DNA of 56,856 nt from Zoogloea sp. (GTDB lineage: Bacteria; Pseudomonadota; Gammaproteobacteria; Burkholderiales; Rhodocyclaceae): positions 1 to 56,856 of the forward strand of contig JAKLLO010000007.1 in assembly GCA_023150095.1 (NCBI GenBank), in the 5' to 3' direction. The notes beneath the pieces are model-generated. The model was given only the letters and a program-made list of their open reading frames with translations. It ran no database searches and had not been told where the DNA came from. The position numbers were made by a program, and so were the translations under genes. Below, in pieces: positions 18,972-28,068 of this stretch (positions are counted from its first letter, which is position 1; each line of letters begins with the position of its first letter).

Positions 18972-20416
18972 GACAGGGCGGGCTCCGGGGCGAGGTCGGC
19001 GGTGGTGGCGGCCACCGGGGGCAGGGGCAGGCGGGCGCGGATGCGCGTGCCGCCGCCGTGGGGGCTGGCGATGTCGAGCTGGCCGGCCACCGCGGCGACG
19101 CGTTCGCGCATGCCGGTGAGACCGAAGCCGGCCTGGCCGGTGGCAGGCTCGATGCCGCGGCCGTCGTCGGACACTTCCACCAGCAGGCCAGATTCCTCGC
19201 GCAACAGGCGCACCCGGACGCGGCTGGCCTGGGCGTGGCGGACGATGTTGGTGCATGACTCCTGCACCACCCGCAGGGCAGTGAGGGTGATGTCGTCGGG
19301 CAGCGGGTAGGGGCCGGCGAAGAGTTCGGACGACAGCTCGATGTCCGGGTGGCGGCTCTGCCAGGCGGCGAGGTAGCTGCCTACGGCGTCGGCCAGGGTC
19401 TCCTCGTTGCTGCCGGCGACGGGCGGGCGCAGGCGGGTGAGCAGGGCGCGCACGTCGTCGTGCATCCGCGAGGCCACTTCGCGGATCACCTCGGCGCTCT
19501 TGCTTACGGCGGGGTTGTCGGTACAGCGCTGGACGATGGCACCGGCCAGGGCGGCGACGGCGGTGATGCTCTGGCCCAGTTCGTCGTGGAGCTCGCGGGC
19601 GATGGCGCAGCGGTCGGCTTCCAGGCGCTCGGTGATGGCGCGGGCCACCGCCTGTTGCTGGGTGAGGCGGACGTTTTCGGAGACCGCGTGGTCGAGCTGG
19701 CCGGCCATGCCGTTGAAGGCCTGGGCGAGGCGGGCGAGTTCGGCCGGGCCGGCTTCGGGGAGGCGGGTGTCGAAACGGCCCTGGCCCGCGTGGCCGAGGG
19801 CAGCCATCACGCTGTCGAGGGGGCGCAGGGCCCGGTCGAGGGCCAGCCAGCAGCCCGCGAAGAGCCCGGCCAGCGCCAGCAGCGCACGGCCGGCGGCCGT
19901 GGAAAGGTCGTCCCACAGGTCCACCAGTGCGCGGGACGCGTCGGGCTGCAGGAAAAGGGTGAGTCGTCCGGCGGACAGCTGCACGGCCTGCATGTCGGGG
20001 CCAAGCCAGTCAGCAAACCACGCCGGGGCGTCGTGCCCGGCCTTGTAGGCTGATGGGGGCGAGCGGTAGACCACCCCGCCCGCAGGATCGCGCGCTTCGA
20101 GGTGGTGGGCGCGAATGCGGCCGACAGCGGAAAGGTGGGCGATGAGGCGCTCCTCGCTCCAGGCTGGATCACCGCCCGCCGCGGCCCGGGCTGCTGCGCC
20201 GAGCCACTGGGCGGCCACCCGGTTGGCGGCGGTGACTTCCTCTGCGATGGCGACGCGGGCATCGCGCACCCACATGGCGGTGCCGGTCAGCACCAGGGCG
20301 GCGGCGAGGCCGGTGAGCACCAGGCTCAGGCGCAGGCGCAGGGACATGGGGCGGGGGCCGCTGCGCGACTGCCAGCCGGCGTCGTCGGGCATGACCGTGG
20401 TGGTGGCGTTGCTCAC
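18968..20416 (-). CDS. Sensor histidine kinase, NarL-partner type
   Basis: This 482-residue sensor starts at GTG and overlaps the tonB stop (GTGA). Membrane segments at about 28-50 and 174-193 flank a periplasmic domain of some 120 residues; HAMP follows, then the HisKA_3 phospho-acceptor His277 in AIARELHDELGQS and an HATPase domain with SCTNIVRHAQAS, DDGRGI and GFGLTGMRERV. It pairs with the LuxR regulator that overlaps it by 4 nt. The signal is unknown; alcohol, PQQ state or metal are plausible given the operon. Confidence 0.88.
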   Translation of the reverse strand: MSNATTTVMPDDAGWQSRSGPRPMSLRLRLSLVLTGLAAALVLTGTAMWVRDARVAIAEEVTAANRVAAQWLGAAARAAAGGDPAWSEERLIAHLSAVGRIRAHHLEARDPAGGVVYRSPPSAYKAGHDAPAWFADWLGPDMQAVQLSAGRLTLFLQPDASRALVDLWDDLSTAAGRALLALAGLFAGCWLALDRALRPLDSVMAALGHAGQGRFDTRLPEAGPAELARLAQAFNGMAGQLDHAVSENVRLTQQQAVARAITERLEADRCAIARELHDELGQSITAVAALAGAIVQRCTDNPAVSKSAEVIREVASRMHDDVRALLTRLRPPVAGSNEETLADAVGSYLAAWQSRHPDIELSSELFAGPYPLPDDITLTALRVVQESCTNIVRHAQASRVRVRLLREESGLLVEVSDDGRGIEPATGQAGFGLTGMRERVAAVAGQLDIASPHGGGTRIRARLPLPPVAATTADLAPEPALS

Positions 20417-21228
20417 GAGGATTTCTCCAGCTTGTAATGCACCGGGACGACCACCTGGAACTCGCGGTTCTGCAGGTTCTCGGGCGGGCGCGGCAACGGG
20501 CCGGCGGCGGTGACCAACTGGACGGCGTTCTGGTCGAGCACTTCGAAGCCGCTGGAGCGGATCACCTGGGTGGCGACGATGGTGCCCTTGCGGGCGATGG
20601 TGATGCGCACCTGTACCTCGCCCTCCCAGCCGCGCATGGCTGCGATGCGCGGGTAGTTCTGCTGGCGGGCGAACAGGCTGGACAGGTTGCGCCCGTAGCG
20701 TTCGAGGAGCGCCGGGTCGAGGGCCTCGTCGGCAGCCGGGGCGGCATGAACGGGGGCCGGCGCGGCGGGTTCGGCGATGGCGATGGGCGGCGCGGCGGGG
20801 CGGGCCGGGGCGGCTTCGGCGACCACGGGGGCCGGCGTCGGAGCGGCGACCGGCGCGGGGCGCGGGGCGTCGGTGCGGATCGCTGGCACGTCGGGCGCGG
20901 CGGCGCGGGTGATGACCGGCGCCGGGCGTGGCGTGGGCAGCGGCTCGGCCCTGGCCTGGCGGGTGATCCGCGGGGCGGGCGCTTCGACCGGCTCGACGCG
21001 GGCGACGGGTTCGGGCGCCGGGGCGGGCTGGGCGACCGGCACCGGGGCGCGGAGCACCACGTTCAGGGTGGGCGGGGGGGCGTCCAGCCTGGGCAGGAGG
21101 TCGTGCTGCCAGGCCAGCGCCAGCACATGCACGCCGATCGACGCGGCGATGGCCAGCCTGAGCGGGCGGCTGATCCGCGGCGTGGGCACTTCGGGCCAGG
21201 GCAGGGCGGGGCTGGGCGCGGCGTTCAT
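20413..21228 (-). CDS. tonB: TonB-like energy transducer
   Basis: This 271-residue inner-membrane-anchored protein transmits proton-motive energy to outer-membrane receptors. It has one N-terminal membrane helix (PLRLAIAASIGVHVLALAW, about 25-43), a long Pro/Ala-rich periplasmic spacer (about 50-185), and a C-terminal TonB domain with YPRIAAMRGWEGEVQVRITI and SSGFEVLDQNAVQ. It overlaps the MBL gene upstream and the kinase gene downstream by 4 nt each. No exbB or exbD is present. Being locked inside a PQQ-oxidation operon suggests dedicated metal or ligand uptake. Confidence 0.9.
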   Translation of the reverse strand: MNAAPSPALPWPEVPTPRISRPLRLAIAASIGVHVLALAWQHDLLPRLDAPPPTLNVVLRAPVPVAQPAPAPEPVARVEPVEAPAPRITRQARAEPLPTPRPAPVITRAAAPDVPAIRTDAPRPAPVAAPTPAPVVAEAAPARPAAPPIAIAEPAAPAPVHAAPAADEALDPALLERYGRNLSSLFARQQNYPRIAAMRGWEGEVQVRITIARKGTIVATQVIRSSGFEVLDQNAVQLVTAAGPLPRPPENLQNREFQVVVPVHYKLEKSS

Positions 21229-22175
21229 CGGGCCGCCTTTCCGTCCCGGGCGAGGGCGCGCTGTTCGTAGGCGGGGTAGAGCTGGCCGACCGAGCGGCGG
21301 TATTCGGCTTCGGAGACCGCCAGGCGGCGGAACTCGGCGGGCAGCGGGATGGCCAGCACCTCGGTCATGTCGAGGCCTTCTTCGGCGGCCTGGCGCAGGG
21401 TCTGGTCGAGCCACACGAGCCAGGCACGGGTCTGGCGGATCGGGGCGCTGTCGGTGCTCACCGGGCCGTGGCCGGGCACGAGGCGGGCGAAGGGCAGGGC
21501 TTCGAGTTTGGCGAGGGAGGCCTTCCAGGCGTCGAGGCGGGCGTGGGGCGTGGTGGGCGCGCGGTCGTTGAAGACCAGATCGCCGGCAAACAGGACACCG
21601 GTCTGGCGGTCGAGGATGACGAGGTCGGCGTCGGTGTGGCCATCGAGGGCGAGCAGCTCGAAGCGGTGGTTGCCCAACTGCAGCGGGCCGGCGGCGAGCT
21701 GGCGGGTTGGGGCGACAGGCTCGGTGCCGGCCATCCAGTCACCGGCGAGGCGGTACATGTTCTCGTTGAAGCTGCCGCCCTCGGTGTGGATGCCGTGGAT
21801 CGTGCCAGGCAGGGCGGCCAGGGTTTCGGGCGGGAAGGCCTGGTTGCCGAGGAAGTGGTCGGGATGATGATGGGTGTCCACCACCATCACCACCGGCTTG
21901 TCGGTGATGCGGGCGATGGCCCGGCGCAGCTGCTCGCCGTAGGCCCGGCTGGGGCCGCTGTCGATCACCAGCACGCCGGCCGAGGTGACGACGAAGGCGG
22001 TATTGACGATGTTGCCGCCGTTCTTCGTGCTGAAGTCTTCGCTGCGGCCGGTGAGCACCCAGGTGTCGGGGGCGATCTGCTCGGGGGCGAGGCCGTAGTC
22101 CATGTCGGCCGCGGCCAGCAGCAGGGCCCAGCCGAGGGTGAAGGTGGCGGTGAGGGTTCGGGCGACGCGCTTCAT
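21225..22175 (-). CDS. MBL-fold hydrolase of the quinoprotein relay type
   Basis: This 316-residue secreted metallo-beta-lactamase-fold protein has a signal peptide (MKRVARTLTATFTLGWALLLAAA), the zinc motif THHHPDH (residues 101-107), a further His near GGSFNENM, Asp in LFAGDLVFND and His in LVPGHGP. It belongs to the zinc metallohydrolases that accompany PQQ dehydrogenases and SoxYZ-like carriers; their reaction is unknown. It overlaps the carrier gene and tonB by ATGA junctions, which fits a functional pairing with the carrier. Confidence 0.85.
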   Translation of the reverse strand: MKRVARTLTATFTLGWALLLAAADMDYGLAPEQIAPDTWVLTGRSEDFSTKNGGNIVNTAFVVTSAGVLVIDSGPSRAYGEQLRRAIARITDKPVVMVVDTHHHPDHFLGNQAFPPETLAALPGTIHGIHTEGGSFNENMYRLAGDWMAGTEPVAPTRQLAAGPLQLGNHRFELLALDGHTDADLVILDRQTGVLFAGDLVFNDRAPTTPHARLDAWKASLAKLEALPFARLVPGHGPVSTDSAPIRQTRAWLVWLDQTLRQAAEEGLDMTEVLAIPLPAEFRRLAVSEAEYRRSVGQLYPAYEQRALARDGKAAR

Positions 22176-22951
22176 TTTTCGATCGCAGCCGAGATGGTGT
22201 TGCCGTTGTTGTCGCGGCCGCTCACCCGGTAGCCGGCGGCGGCACGGGCGGCGGGGATGTCAACAGTGAAGACCGGATTTTCGGAGAGGGGTTCGAAACC
22301 TTCGATGTGCATCAGGGGCTGGCCGGCCTCGTCGGTGAGGCGCAGGTCCTGGATGTAGAAGGCGGGCACGCCGGCGGCAAGGCCGGTGTCTTCCGGGTGG
22401 ATCACCCGCAGGCGGATGCGCTCGCCGCCTTCCTTCTTGGCCCACACGCGGCTGCTCACTTCGCCCAGGCGCTTCTGCCATTCGGGCGAGGCGCTGCCGG
22501 CGGAGGGCAGGGTACAGCCGCCACCGGCGGTGTTTACCCAGGTGCCCCCCACGTGCCAGGTGCCGTCTCCGGTCAGGGCCGCGGCGCGGACGGGGGAGGA
22601 CTGCTGCAGCTTGATCCGGAAACCGAGGCCCGGCAGCGCGCCGGACGGCTCGAAACGTACTATTTTTACTATGGGGTTGAAGTCGGCAAAGACGATGACT
22701 TCGCGCACGTCGGGCAGTTCGCTGGCGTCGACGCTCACGGGCACGTTGAGGGCGTTCTCGGCGGTGAGGGGCGCGGTGACCTTGACCCGGCTGTCGAAGC
22801 GGACGCGCGCCTTGGCCGGGAAAAACTCCTTGCGCATGTCGCTCCAGCGGGGCGAATCCAGGGGGTCGGCCTGGGGGGCAGGGCTGGCGGGGTGGGCCAG
22901 GGTGCAGACAGCGGCGAATGCCCCAGCTGCAAGGGCGTGCAGTAGTTTCAA
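22172..22951 (-). CDS. Quinoprotein-associated SoxYZ-like carrier
   Basis: This 259-residue periplasmic protein has a signal peptide (cut about residue 20-24), a SoxY-like immunoglobulin fold with the carrier cysteine in GGGCT (Cys146), and a SoxZ-like C-terminal domain ending with the GRDNNGNT turn. SoxYZ carries sulfur intermediates on a swinging Cys arm, but the PQQ-linked single-chain version has no established cargo. The start is taken as TTG at 22951 because AGGAG lies 8 nt before it and the signal peptide starts there; no ATG fits. It leads the seven-gene operon divergent from the dehydrogenase. Confidence 0.83.
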   Translation of the reverse strand: MKLLHALAAGAFAAVCTLAHPASPAPQADPLDSPRWSDMRKEFFPAKARVRFDSRVKVTAPLTAENALNVPVSVDASELPDVREVIVFADFNPIVKIVRFEPSGALPGLGFRIKLQQSSPVRAAALTGDGTWHVGGTWVNTAGGGCTLPSAGSASPEWQKRLGEVSSRVWAKKEGGERIRLRVIHPEDTGLAAGVPAFYIQDLRLTDEAGQPLMHIEGFEPLSENPVFTVDIPAARAAAGYRVSGRDNNGNTISAAIEK

Positions 22952-23421
22952 GCTTGGTCTCCTCGTGGCGGCCTGCTCGTTGGCGGCGCGCTCTATGATG
23001 AGATGAACGGCTGCAAGCTTCGTGCCTGAGGCTGCGGCGCGGGCTGGAGGGCCTCTAACGGCAGTGGGGGATGCCGGGCGGGCGCTTCTGCTGCCCGGTG
23101 GTTGTGTGCCGGCGTAACGTGTTCCGCGTCGGGTTGTTGCAGTTTGGAGCACTTGATGAGGAATGAAGCAGCTGTATCGGGCGAATTGCCCGTCAGGCCG
23201 GGGCTGGCGCAGATCATTAAAAGTTTCGCTGTTGCCAACAGCCCTTTTTATATCGGGAAATTTTCCCGAAATGCAGATTTCCGTGATGCGGCCGCGTTGA
23301 TGGCACGGCTTTTGCGGATTGACCGTGCTGCGTACTCGGGCGTGGCCGGGAGGTGGCCCGTCCGTCGTGTGCTTCAGCACCTTCTCGAAGGAGACATTCA
23401 ATGATCCAAAGGAGCAAAAAT
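22952..23421. promoter_or_regulatory. Divergent promoter region of the PQQ dehydrogenase and relay operon
   Basis: This 470-nt non-coding region separates the two divergent transcripts. It holds two exact palindromes 26 bp apart centre to centre: GCTGTTG-C-CAACAGC at 23228-23242 and TCGGGAAATTTTCCCGA at 23253-23269, about 150-190 nt before the dehydrogenase start. They are candidate sites for the operon's LuxR regulator or another factor. A short open frame across it (23102-23404) has no ribosome site or recognisable protein. Confidence 0.6.
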
Positions 23422-25188
23422 ATGAAAAAGCCGTTTGCGATGTCGATCATCGCTGCAGCGCTGATGGTTGCTGGCGCGGCCCAGGCGAAGGAAGTCACCG
23501 ACGCCGACATCCTCAACGATGCGAAGACCACCGGCGACGTCGTTCATTTCGGCCTTGGCCAGCAGGGTCAGCGCTTCAGCACGCTGGACAAGATCAACAC
23601 CAAGACCGTCAAGAACCTGGTTCCGGTCTGGTCGTTCTCCTTTGGCGGCGAAAAGCAGCGCGGCCAGGAATCCCAGCCGCTGGTGTACGACGGCAAGATG
23701 TACGTGACGGCCTCCTACAGCCGCATCTTTGCCCTCGACGCCAAGACCGGCAAGAAGCTGTGGAAGTACGAGCACCGTCTGCCGGAAGGCATCATGCCGT
23801 GCTGTGACGTGATCAACCGCGGCGCCGCGCTGTACGACAACCTGGTGATCTTCGCCACCCTCGACGCCCAGCTCGTGGCCCTCAACAAGGACACCGGCAA
23901 GGTCGTCTGGAAGGACAAGATCGACGACTACGCCGCTGGCTACTCCGCCACGGCGGCTCCGCTGATCGTCAAGGGCCTGGTCATCACCGGCGTGTCCGGT
24001 GGCGAGTTCGGCGTTCAGGGCCGCATGGAAGCCCGCGACGCCAAGACCGGCAAGATGGTCTGGATGCGTCCGACCGTCGAAGGTCACATGGGTTACAAGT
24101 GGGTGAATGGCGAGAAGGTCGAGAACGGCATCTCCGGCACCCTCAACGCCACCTGGACCGGCGACCTCTGGAAGACCGGCGGCGCGGCCACCTGGAACGG
24201 CGCCACCTACGATCCGGAAACCAACCTGATCTTCGCGGGTACCGGCAACCCGGCCCCGTGGAACAGCCACCTGCGTCCTGGCGACAACCTGTTCTCGTCC
24301 TCCACCGTGGCCATCGACCCGGATACCGGCAAGATCGTCTGGCATTATCAGACCACCCCGCACGACGGCTGGGACTTCGACGGTGTGAACGAATTCGTGT
24401 CCTTCGACTACAAGGATCCGAAGACCGGCAAGGTCATCAAGGCGGGCGGCAAGGCTGACCGTAACGGCTTCTTCTTCGTGCTCGACCGTACCAACGGCAA
24501 GCCGCTGAACATCTTCCCGTTCGTCAAGGACATCACCTGGGCCAAGGGCTTCGACATGGCCACCGGTCGTCCGCTGTATGTGGATGAGAACCGTCCGGGC
24601 GACCCGACCGCTGGCGCCGACGGCAAGAAGGGCAAGAGCGTCTTCGCGGCTCCGTCCTTCCTGGGCGGCAAGAACCAGCAGCAGATCGCCTACAACCCGC
24701 AGACCGGCCTGTTCTACGTGCCGGCCAACGAGTGGGGCATGGACATCTGGAACGAGCCGGTCTCCTACAAGCGCGGCGCGGCCTACCTGGGCGCGGGCTT
24801 CACCATCAAGGCCCTGCACGACGACTACATCGGCTCGCTGCGCGCGATCGATCCGGTTGCCGGCAAGATCGTCTGGGAAAACAAGAACTTCGCTCCCCTG
24901 TGGGGCGGCGTGCTGACCACCGCCGGCAACCTGACCTTCTACGGTACCCCCGAAGGCTACCTGAAGGCGCTGGACGCCAAGTCCGGCAAGGAAGTCTGGT
25001 CCTTCCAGACCGGCTCCGGCGTGGTGGCTCCCCCGGTCACCTGGATGGAAAACGGCGAGCAGTACGTGGCCGTGGTGTCTGGCTGGGGCGGCGCTGTGCC
25101 CCTGTGGGGCGGCGATGTGGCCCGTCGCGTGAACTTCCTCGAGCAGGGTGGTTCCGTGTGGGTGTTCAAGCTGCACAACGGCAAGTAA
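23422..25188 (+). CDS. PQQ-dependent alcohol dehydrogenase, lanthanide type
   Basis: This 588-residue periplasmic quinoprotein oxidises primary alcohols with PQQ. It has a signal peptide ([22 protein letters not shown]), the vicinal disulfide Cys127-Cys128 that packs on PQQ, repeated propeller motifs ending in W ([19 protein letters not shown]), and catalytic Asp318 in GWDFDG. Asp320, two residues on, is the extra ligand found in XoxF, ExaF and PedH, where calcium enzymes have Ala or Ser. The C-terminal half closely matches ethanol dehydrogenases rather than methanol dehydrogenases. ATG 23422 follows AAAGGAG; ATG 23401 also has a ribosome site. No cytochrome c gene lies beside it. Confidence 0.93.
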   Translation: MKKPFAMSIIAAALMVAGAAQAKEVTDADILNDAKTTGDVVHFGLGQQGQRFSTLDKINTKTVKNLVPVWSFSFGGEKQRGQESQPLVYDGKMYVTASYSRIFALDAKTGKKLWKYEHRLPEGIMPCCDVINRGAALYDNLVIFATLDAQLVALNKDTGKVVWKDKIDDYAAGYSATAAPLIVKGLVITGVSGGEFGVQGRMEARDAKTGKMVWMRPTVEGHMGYKWVNGEKVENGISGTLNATWTGDLWKTGGAATWNGATYDPETNLIFAGTGNPAPWNSHLRPGDNLFSSSTVAIDPDTGKIVWHYQTTPHDGWDFDGVNEFVSFDYKDPKTGKVIKAGGKADRNGFFFVLDRTNGKPLNIFPFVKDITWAKGFDMATGRPLYVDENRPGDPTAGADGKKGKSVFAAPSFLGGKNQQQIAYNPQTGLFYVPANEWGMDIWNEPVSYKRGAAYLGAGFTIKALHDDYIGSLRAIDPVAGKIVWENKNFAPLWGGVLTTAGNLTFYGTPEGYLKALDAKSGKEVWSFQTGSGVVAPPVTWMENGEQYVAVVSGWGGAVPLWGGDVARRVNFLEQGGSVWVFKLHNGK

Positions 25189-25236
25189 TCCCGTTTGGGA
25201 GTAGGTGGCCCGGAACATCGGGCCGCCTGGTTGCGG

Positions 25237-25274
25237 AAACGGCACGGATGCGAAGCATCCGTGCCGTTTTTTTT
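25237..25274 (+). terminator. Strong terminator after the PQQ dehydrogenase
   Basis: A perfect 15-bp stem (25237-25251 with 25255-25269) closes a GAA loop and ends in eight T residues. It shows the dehydrogenase is monocistronic. Confidence 0.96.
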
Positions 25275-25851
25275 GACTGATCGGGCAACCGCCGCTCGAT
25301 GCAGCAAGAGGGTGGTCTGCGTCACGCGTGGTCCGGATTCGCAGCCCGGATGCATGCGGCGATCTGCGCCACCATTCATGCCTCATTACCCGCCGTCAAA
25401 TGCGGTCTCCGGTGTATCGATTTGAACCGGGCGACGCTCCCCTGAGAATATTGCTGACGGACCCATTTCATCGTCAATCGGTGATGGACTGATGATTGGC
25501 CGTCAATTTGGCAACCGCAATCTATCGGACATTTCCAGGAATATGCGGCGATATGTCGCATCATTCCGGATCGGTGCGCACCGTAGAATCGGCGCGGGAC
25601 GTCTTCATTCAGAATAATTTTCACCCTCGAAATAGATTGTCAATTTCGTTTAATTGGCAGCCGAATTGGCCAGGGTCGGTAACGGTGAGACGAACGCCAT
25701 TGCAGCGGTCTGGCTGCAGGGACGCGTTCATCGTTTGAGCGGAAATCGGGTAATGGATCGAAAGTATCGGTGTGAGCCGGGTCAGCTTGTAAAAGTGCAT
25801 GCCGGCCGGATTCCTGGAGAGTCCGACGGGCGTCGGCGTAGGCCGGATGTA
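25275..25851. promoter_or_regulatory. Leader region of the copper receptor operon
   Basis: No convincing gene is seen in these 577 nt. Base composition is less GC-rich than the surroundings from about 25480 to 25670. The palindrome-like motif TGCGGCGATATGTCGCA lies at 25544-25560; a 14/17 match (GGCGACGATTTGTCGCA) lies 54 nt upstream of mbnP. This is a candidate operator common to both promoters. The frame of the receptor is open back to 25654, but the upstream part lacks a signal peptide or ribosome site. Confidence 0.5.
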
Positions 25852-28053
25852 ATGACCTGTGTCAGACCGCTCGTCGCGCTGCTGGCGACGTTCTCGATGT
25901 CTGCCCACGGGCAGGAAACCACCCTGGACACCTTGACGGTGATCGCCCCCGCCTTCAAGCGCTCGACCGCCCCCCGGCTCGGCTCCATCGACATGAGTGA
26001 GAGCGATATCGCCGCCCGGCGCGCCGGGGTGACCGACAGCACCCAGCTCCTGCGGGATGTGCCAGGGATGAGCGTGTACAGCGCCGGTGGCATCTCGGGG
26101 CTGCCGGTGATCCGGGGCATGGCGGACGATCGCATCCGCGTGCAGGTGGATGGCGCCGACCTGATGGCGGCCTGCCCCAATCACATGAACGCTGCGCTCT
26201 CGTACATCAACCCCAGCAAGGTTGCGGAAATCACCGTTTACCCGGGCATTGCGCCGGTGAGCGTGGGGGGTGACAGCATCGGCGGGGTGATCCAGGTCCG
26301 CTCGGCGCCACCTGCCTTTGCCGGCAGCGCGGACGAGGCTGGTGCCAGTGGCACGCTGGGTTCGTATTACCACAGCAACGGCAACGCCGTGGGTTACAAC
26401 GCTGGCGTCGAGTGGGTCGGGCAGCGCTTCAACCTCTCCTACAGCGAGTCCCAGGCCCGTTCGGGCAACTACAAGGCGGGTGGCGTCTTCAAGCCCGCGA
26501 CCAAGGGGAGGGAGGATGGCGCCCCGATCCCCGGCGACGTGGTGGGGTCGAGCGGGTTTTCCGGCGCGCACAATCGCGAGGTCGGCATCGCGTTCAGGCA
26601 GGACCGGCATGTCCTCCAGTTGACGGCCAGCGAGCAGCGGGTGGGCTTCGAGGGTTTCCCCAATCAGCGCATGGACATGACCGACAACAAGAACACGATC
26701 ATCAACCTGCGCTATTTCGGCGAGTTCGACTGGGGGGCGCTCGAGGCCCGGTTCTCCGACCAGGATGTGCGTCACCAGATGGACATGGGCAAGGATCGCT
26801 ATTCCTACGGCACCGGAATGCCCATGGAAAGCAAGGCCCACACCCGTAACGCCCTGGTGCAGGCCAATGTGACGCTGTCGGAGCGGGATCTGCTACGGGT
26901 CGGCAGCGAATACCAGTCGTACATCCTTTACGACTGGTGGCCGCCGGTGGGTGGCGTGATGGGGCCCAATGCGTTCTGGAACGTGGACTACGGCCGCCGT
27001 TACCGCAGCGATCTCTTCGCCGAATGGGAGGCCCGCTGGCAGCCGGAATGGACCAGTCTGATCGGCGTTCGCGGAACCCGCGTGACCACCGACGCGGCGG
27101 CCGTGCAGGGCTACGACAACGGCCTCGCCGCATCCTGGGGTAATGACGCCGCGGCCTTCAACGCCCGCGACCACAAGCGTGTGGACAACAACTGGGATTT
27201 CACCGCGCTGCTGCGCTTCGCCCCCGACGGCACCCGGCGCTACGAAGGCGGCTACGCCCGCAAGTCCCGGGCGCCGAGCCTGTACCAGCGTTATCCGTGG
27301 TCCACCAACCCGATGGCCGCGCTGATGAACAACTTCGTGGGCGACGGCAACGGCTATGTCGGCAATGTCGATCTGCGGCCCGAGGTGGCACACACGGTCA
27401 GCCTCAGCGGCGACTGGAACGACGCCGAAAAGACGCGCTGGAGCCTGAAGGCGACGGCCCACTACAGCTACGTCGAGAACTACATCGACGCGCGGCGCTG
27501 CGATATCGGCCAGTGCAGCGCCGAGAACCTCACCAGGACCGCCGGTTTCGTGCATCTGCAGTACGTCAACCAGCAGGCGCGCCTGTACGGTTTCGAGCTC
27601 TCCGGCCAGGCCTTGCTCGGGCGGGCCGAGAGCCTTGGCAGCTTCTCGGCCACCGGCCTGCTCAACTACGTGCGCGGCGAAAACACCACTACCGGCGACA
27701 ACCTCTACAACATGATGCCCCTCAACACCAGGCTCGCGCTGGTGAATCGCCTCGCCGGCTGGACGAACACCGCGGAAGTCCTGCTGGTGAAGGGCAAGAG
27801 TGACGTCTCCCAGGTGCGCAACGAGATTCCGACGGCGGGCTACGGCCTCCTCAACCTGCGCAGCAGCTACCAGTGGAAGATGGCGCGCCTGGATGCAGGC
27901 ATCGAGAACGTCTTCGACAAGAACTACGCACTTCCGCTGGGCGGCGCCTATGTCGGCCAGGGGGCGTCGATGACCACCGGCGGCATCCCCTGGGGCTACG
28001 TCGTGCCGGGCCGCGGGCGCTCCTTCAATGTCGCCCTCAACCTGAACTTCTGA
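25852..28053 (+). CDS. TonB-dependent outer-membrane receptor, OprC-like copper type
   Basis: This 733-residue receptor starts with a signal peptide (MTCVRPLVALLATFSMSAHG), then a plug domain (about 45-160) and a barrel ending in the terminal Phe of NVALNLNF. In the plug, Cys108 and Met112 form CPNHM; His308 and Met310 form HQM in a barrel loop. These match the CxxxM and HxM copper ligands known from Pseudomonas OprC. The TonB-box region is probably near TLDTLTVIAP. The start at 25852 is chosen for the signal peptide; longer in-frame starts exist. It leads the cluster with mbnP and mbnH. Confidence 0.85.
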   Translation: MTCVRPLVALLATFSMSAHGQETTLDTLTVIAPAFKRSTAPRLGSIDMSESDIAARRAGVTDSTQLLRDVPGMSVYSAGGISGLPVIRGMADDRIRVQVDGADLMAACPNHMNAALSYINPSKVAEITVYPGIAPVSVGGDSIGGVIQVRSAPPAFAGSADEAGASGTLGSYYHSNGNAVGYNAGVEWVGQRFNLSYSESQARSGNYKAGGVFKPATKGREDGAPIPGDVVGSSGFSGAHNREVGIAFRQDRHVLQLTASEQRVGFEGFPNQRMDMTDNKNTIINLRYFGEFDWGALEARFSDQDVRHQMDMGKDRYSYGTGMPMESKAHTRNALVQANVTLSERDLLRVGSEYQSYILYDWWPPVGGVMGPNAFWNVDYGRRYRSDLFAEWEARWQPEWTSLIGVRGTRVTTDAAAVQGYDNGLAASWGNDAAAFNARDHKRVDNNWDFTALLRFAPDGTRRYEGGYARKSRAPSLYQRYPWSTNPMAALMNNFVGDGNGYVGNVDLRPEVAHTVSLSGDWNDAEKTRWSLKATAHYSYVENYIDARRCDIGQCSAENLTRTAGFVHLQYVNQQARLYGFELSGQALLGRAESLGSFSATGLLNYVRGENTTTGDNLYNMMPLNTRLALVNRLAGWTNTAEVLLVKGKSDVSQVRNEIPTAGYGLLNLRSSYQWKMARLDAGIENVFDKNYALPLGGAYVGQGASMTTGGIPWGYVVPGRGRSFNVALNLNF

Positions 28054-28068
28054 TCCTCCGAGCCCCCG

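Noticed and set aside
23102..23404. 100-codon frame upstream of the PQQ dehydrogenase
   Set aside because: It overlaps the palindromic promoter region, has no ribosome site and no recognisable protein features.
23422..25188. Methanol dehydrogenase (XoxF or MxaF) assignment
   Set aside because: Asp at +2 is shared with XoxF, but the surrounding segments ([27 protein letters not shown]) fit ethanol dehydrogenase-type quinoproteins better.
25654..25851. Longer N-terminus for the copper receptor
   Set aside because: The extra 66 residues start at TTG, are not signal-like and would bury the good signal peptide at 25852.
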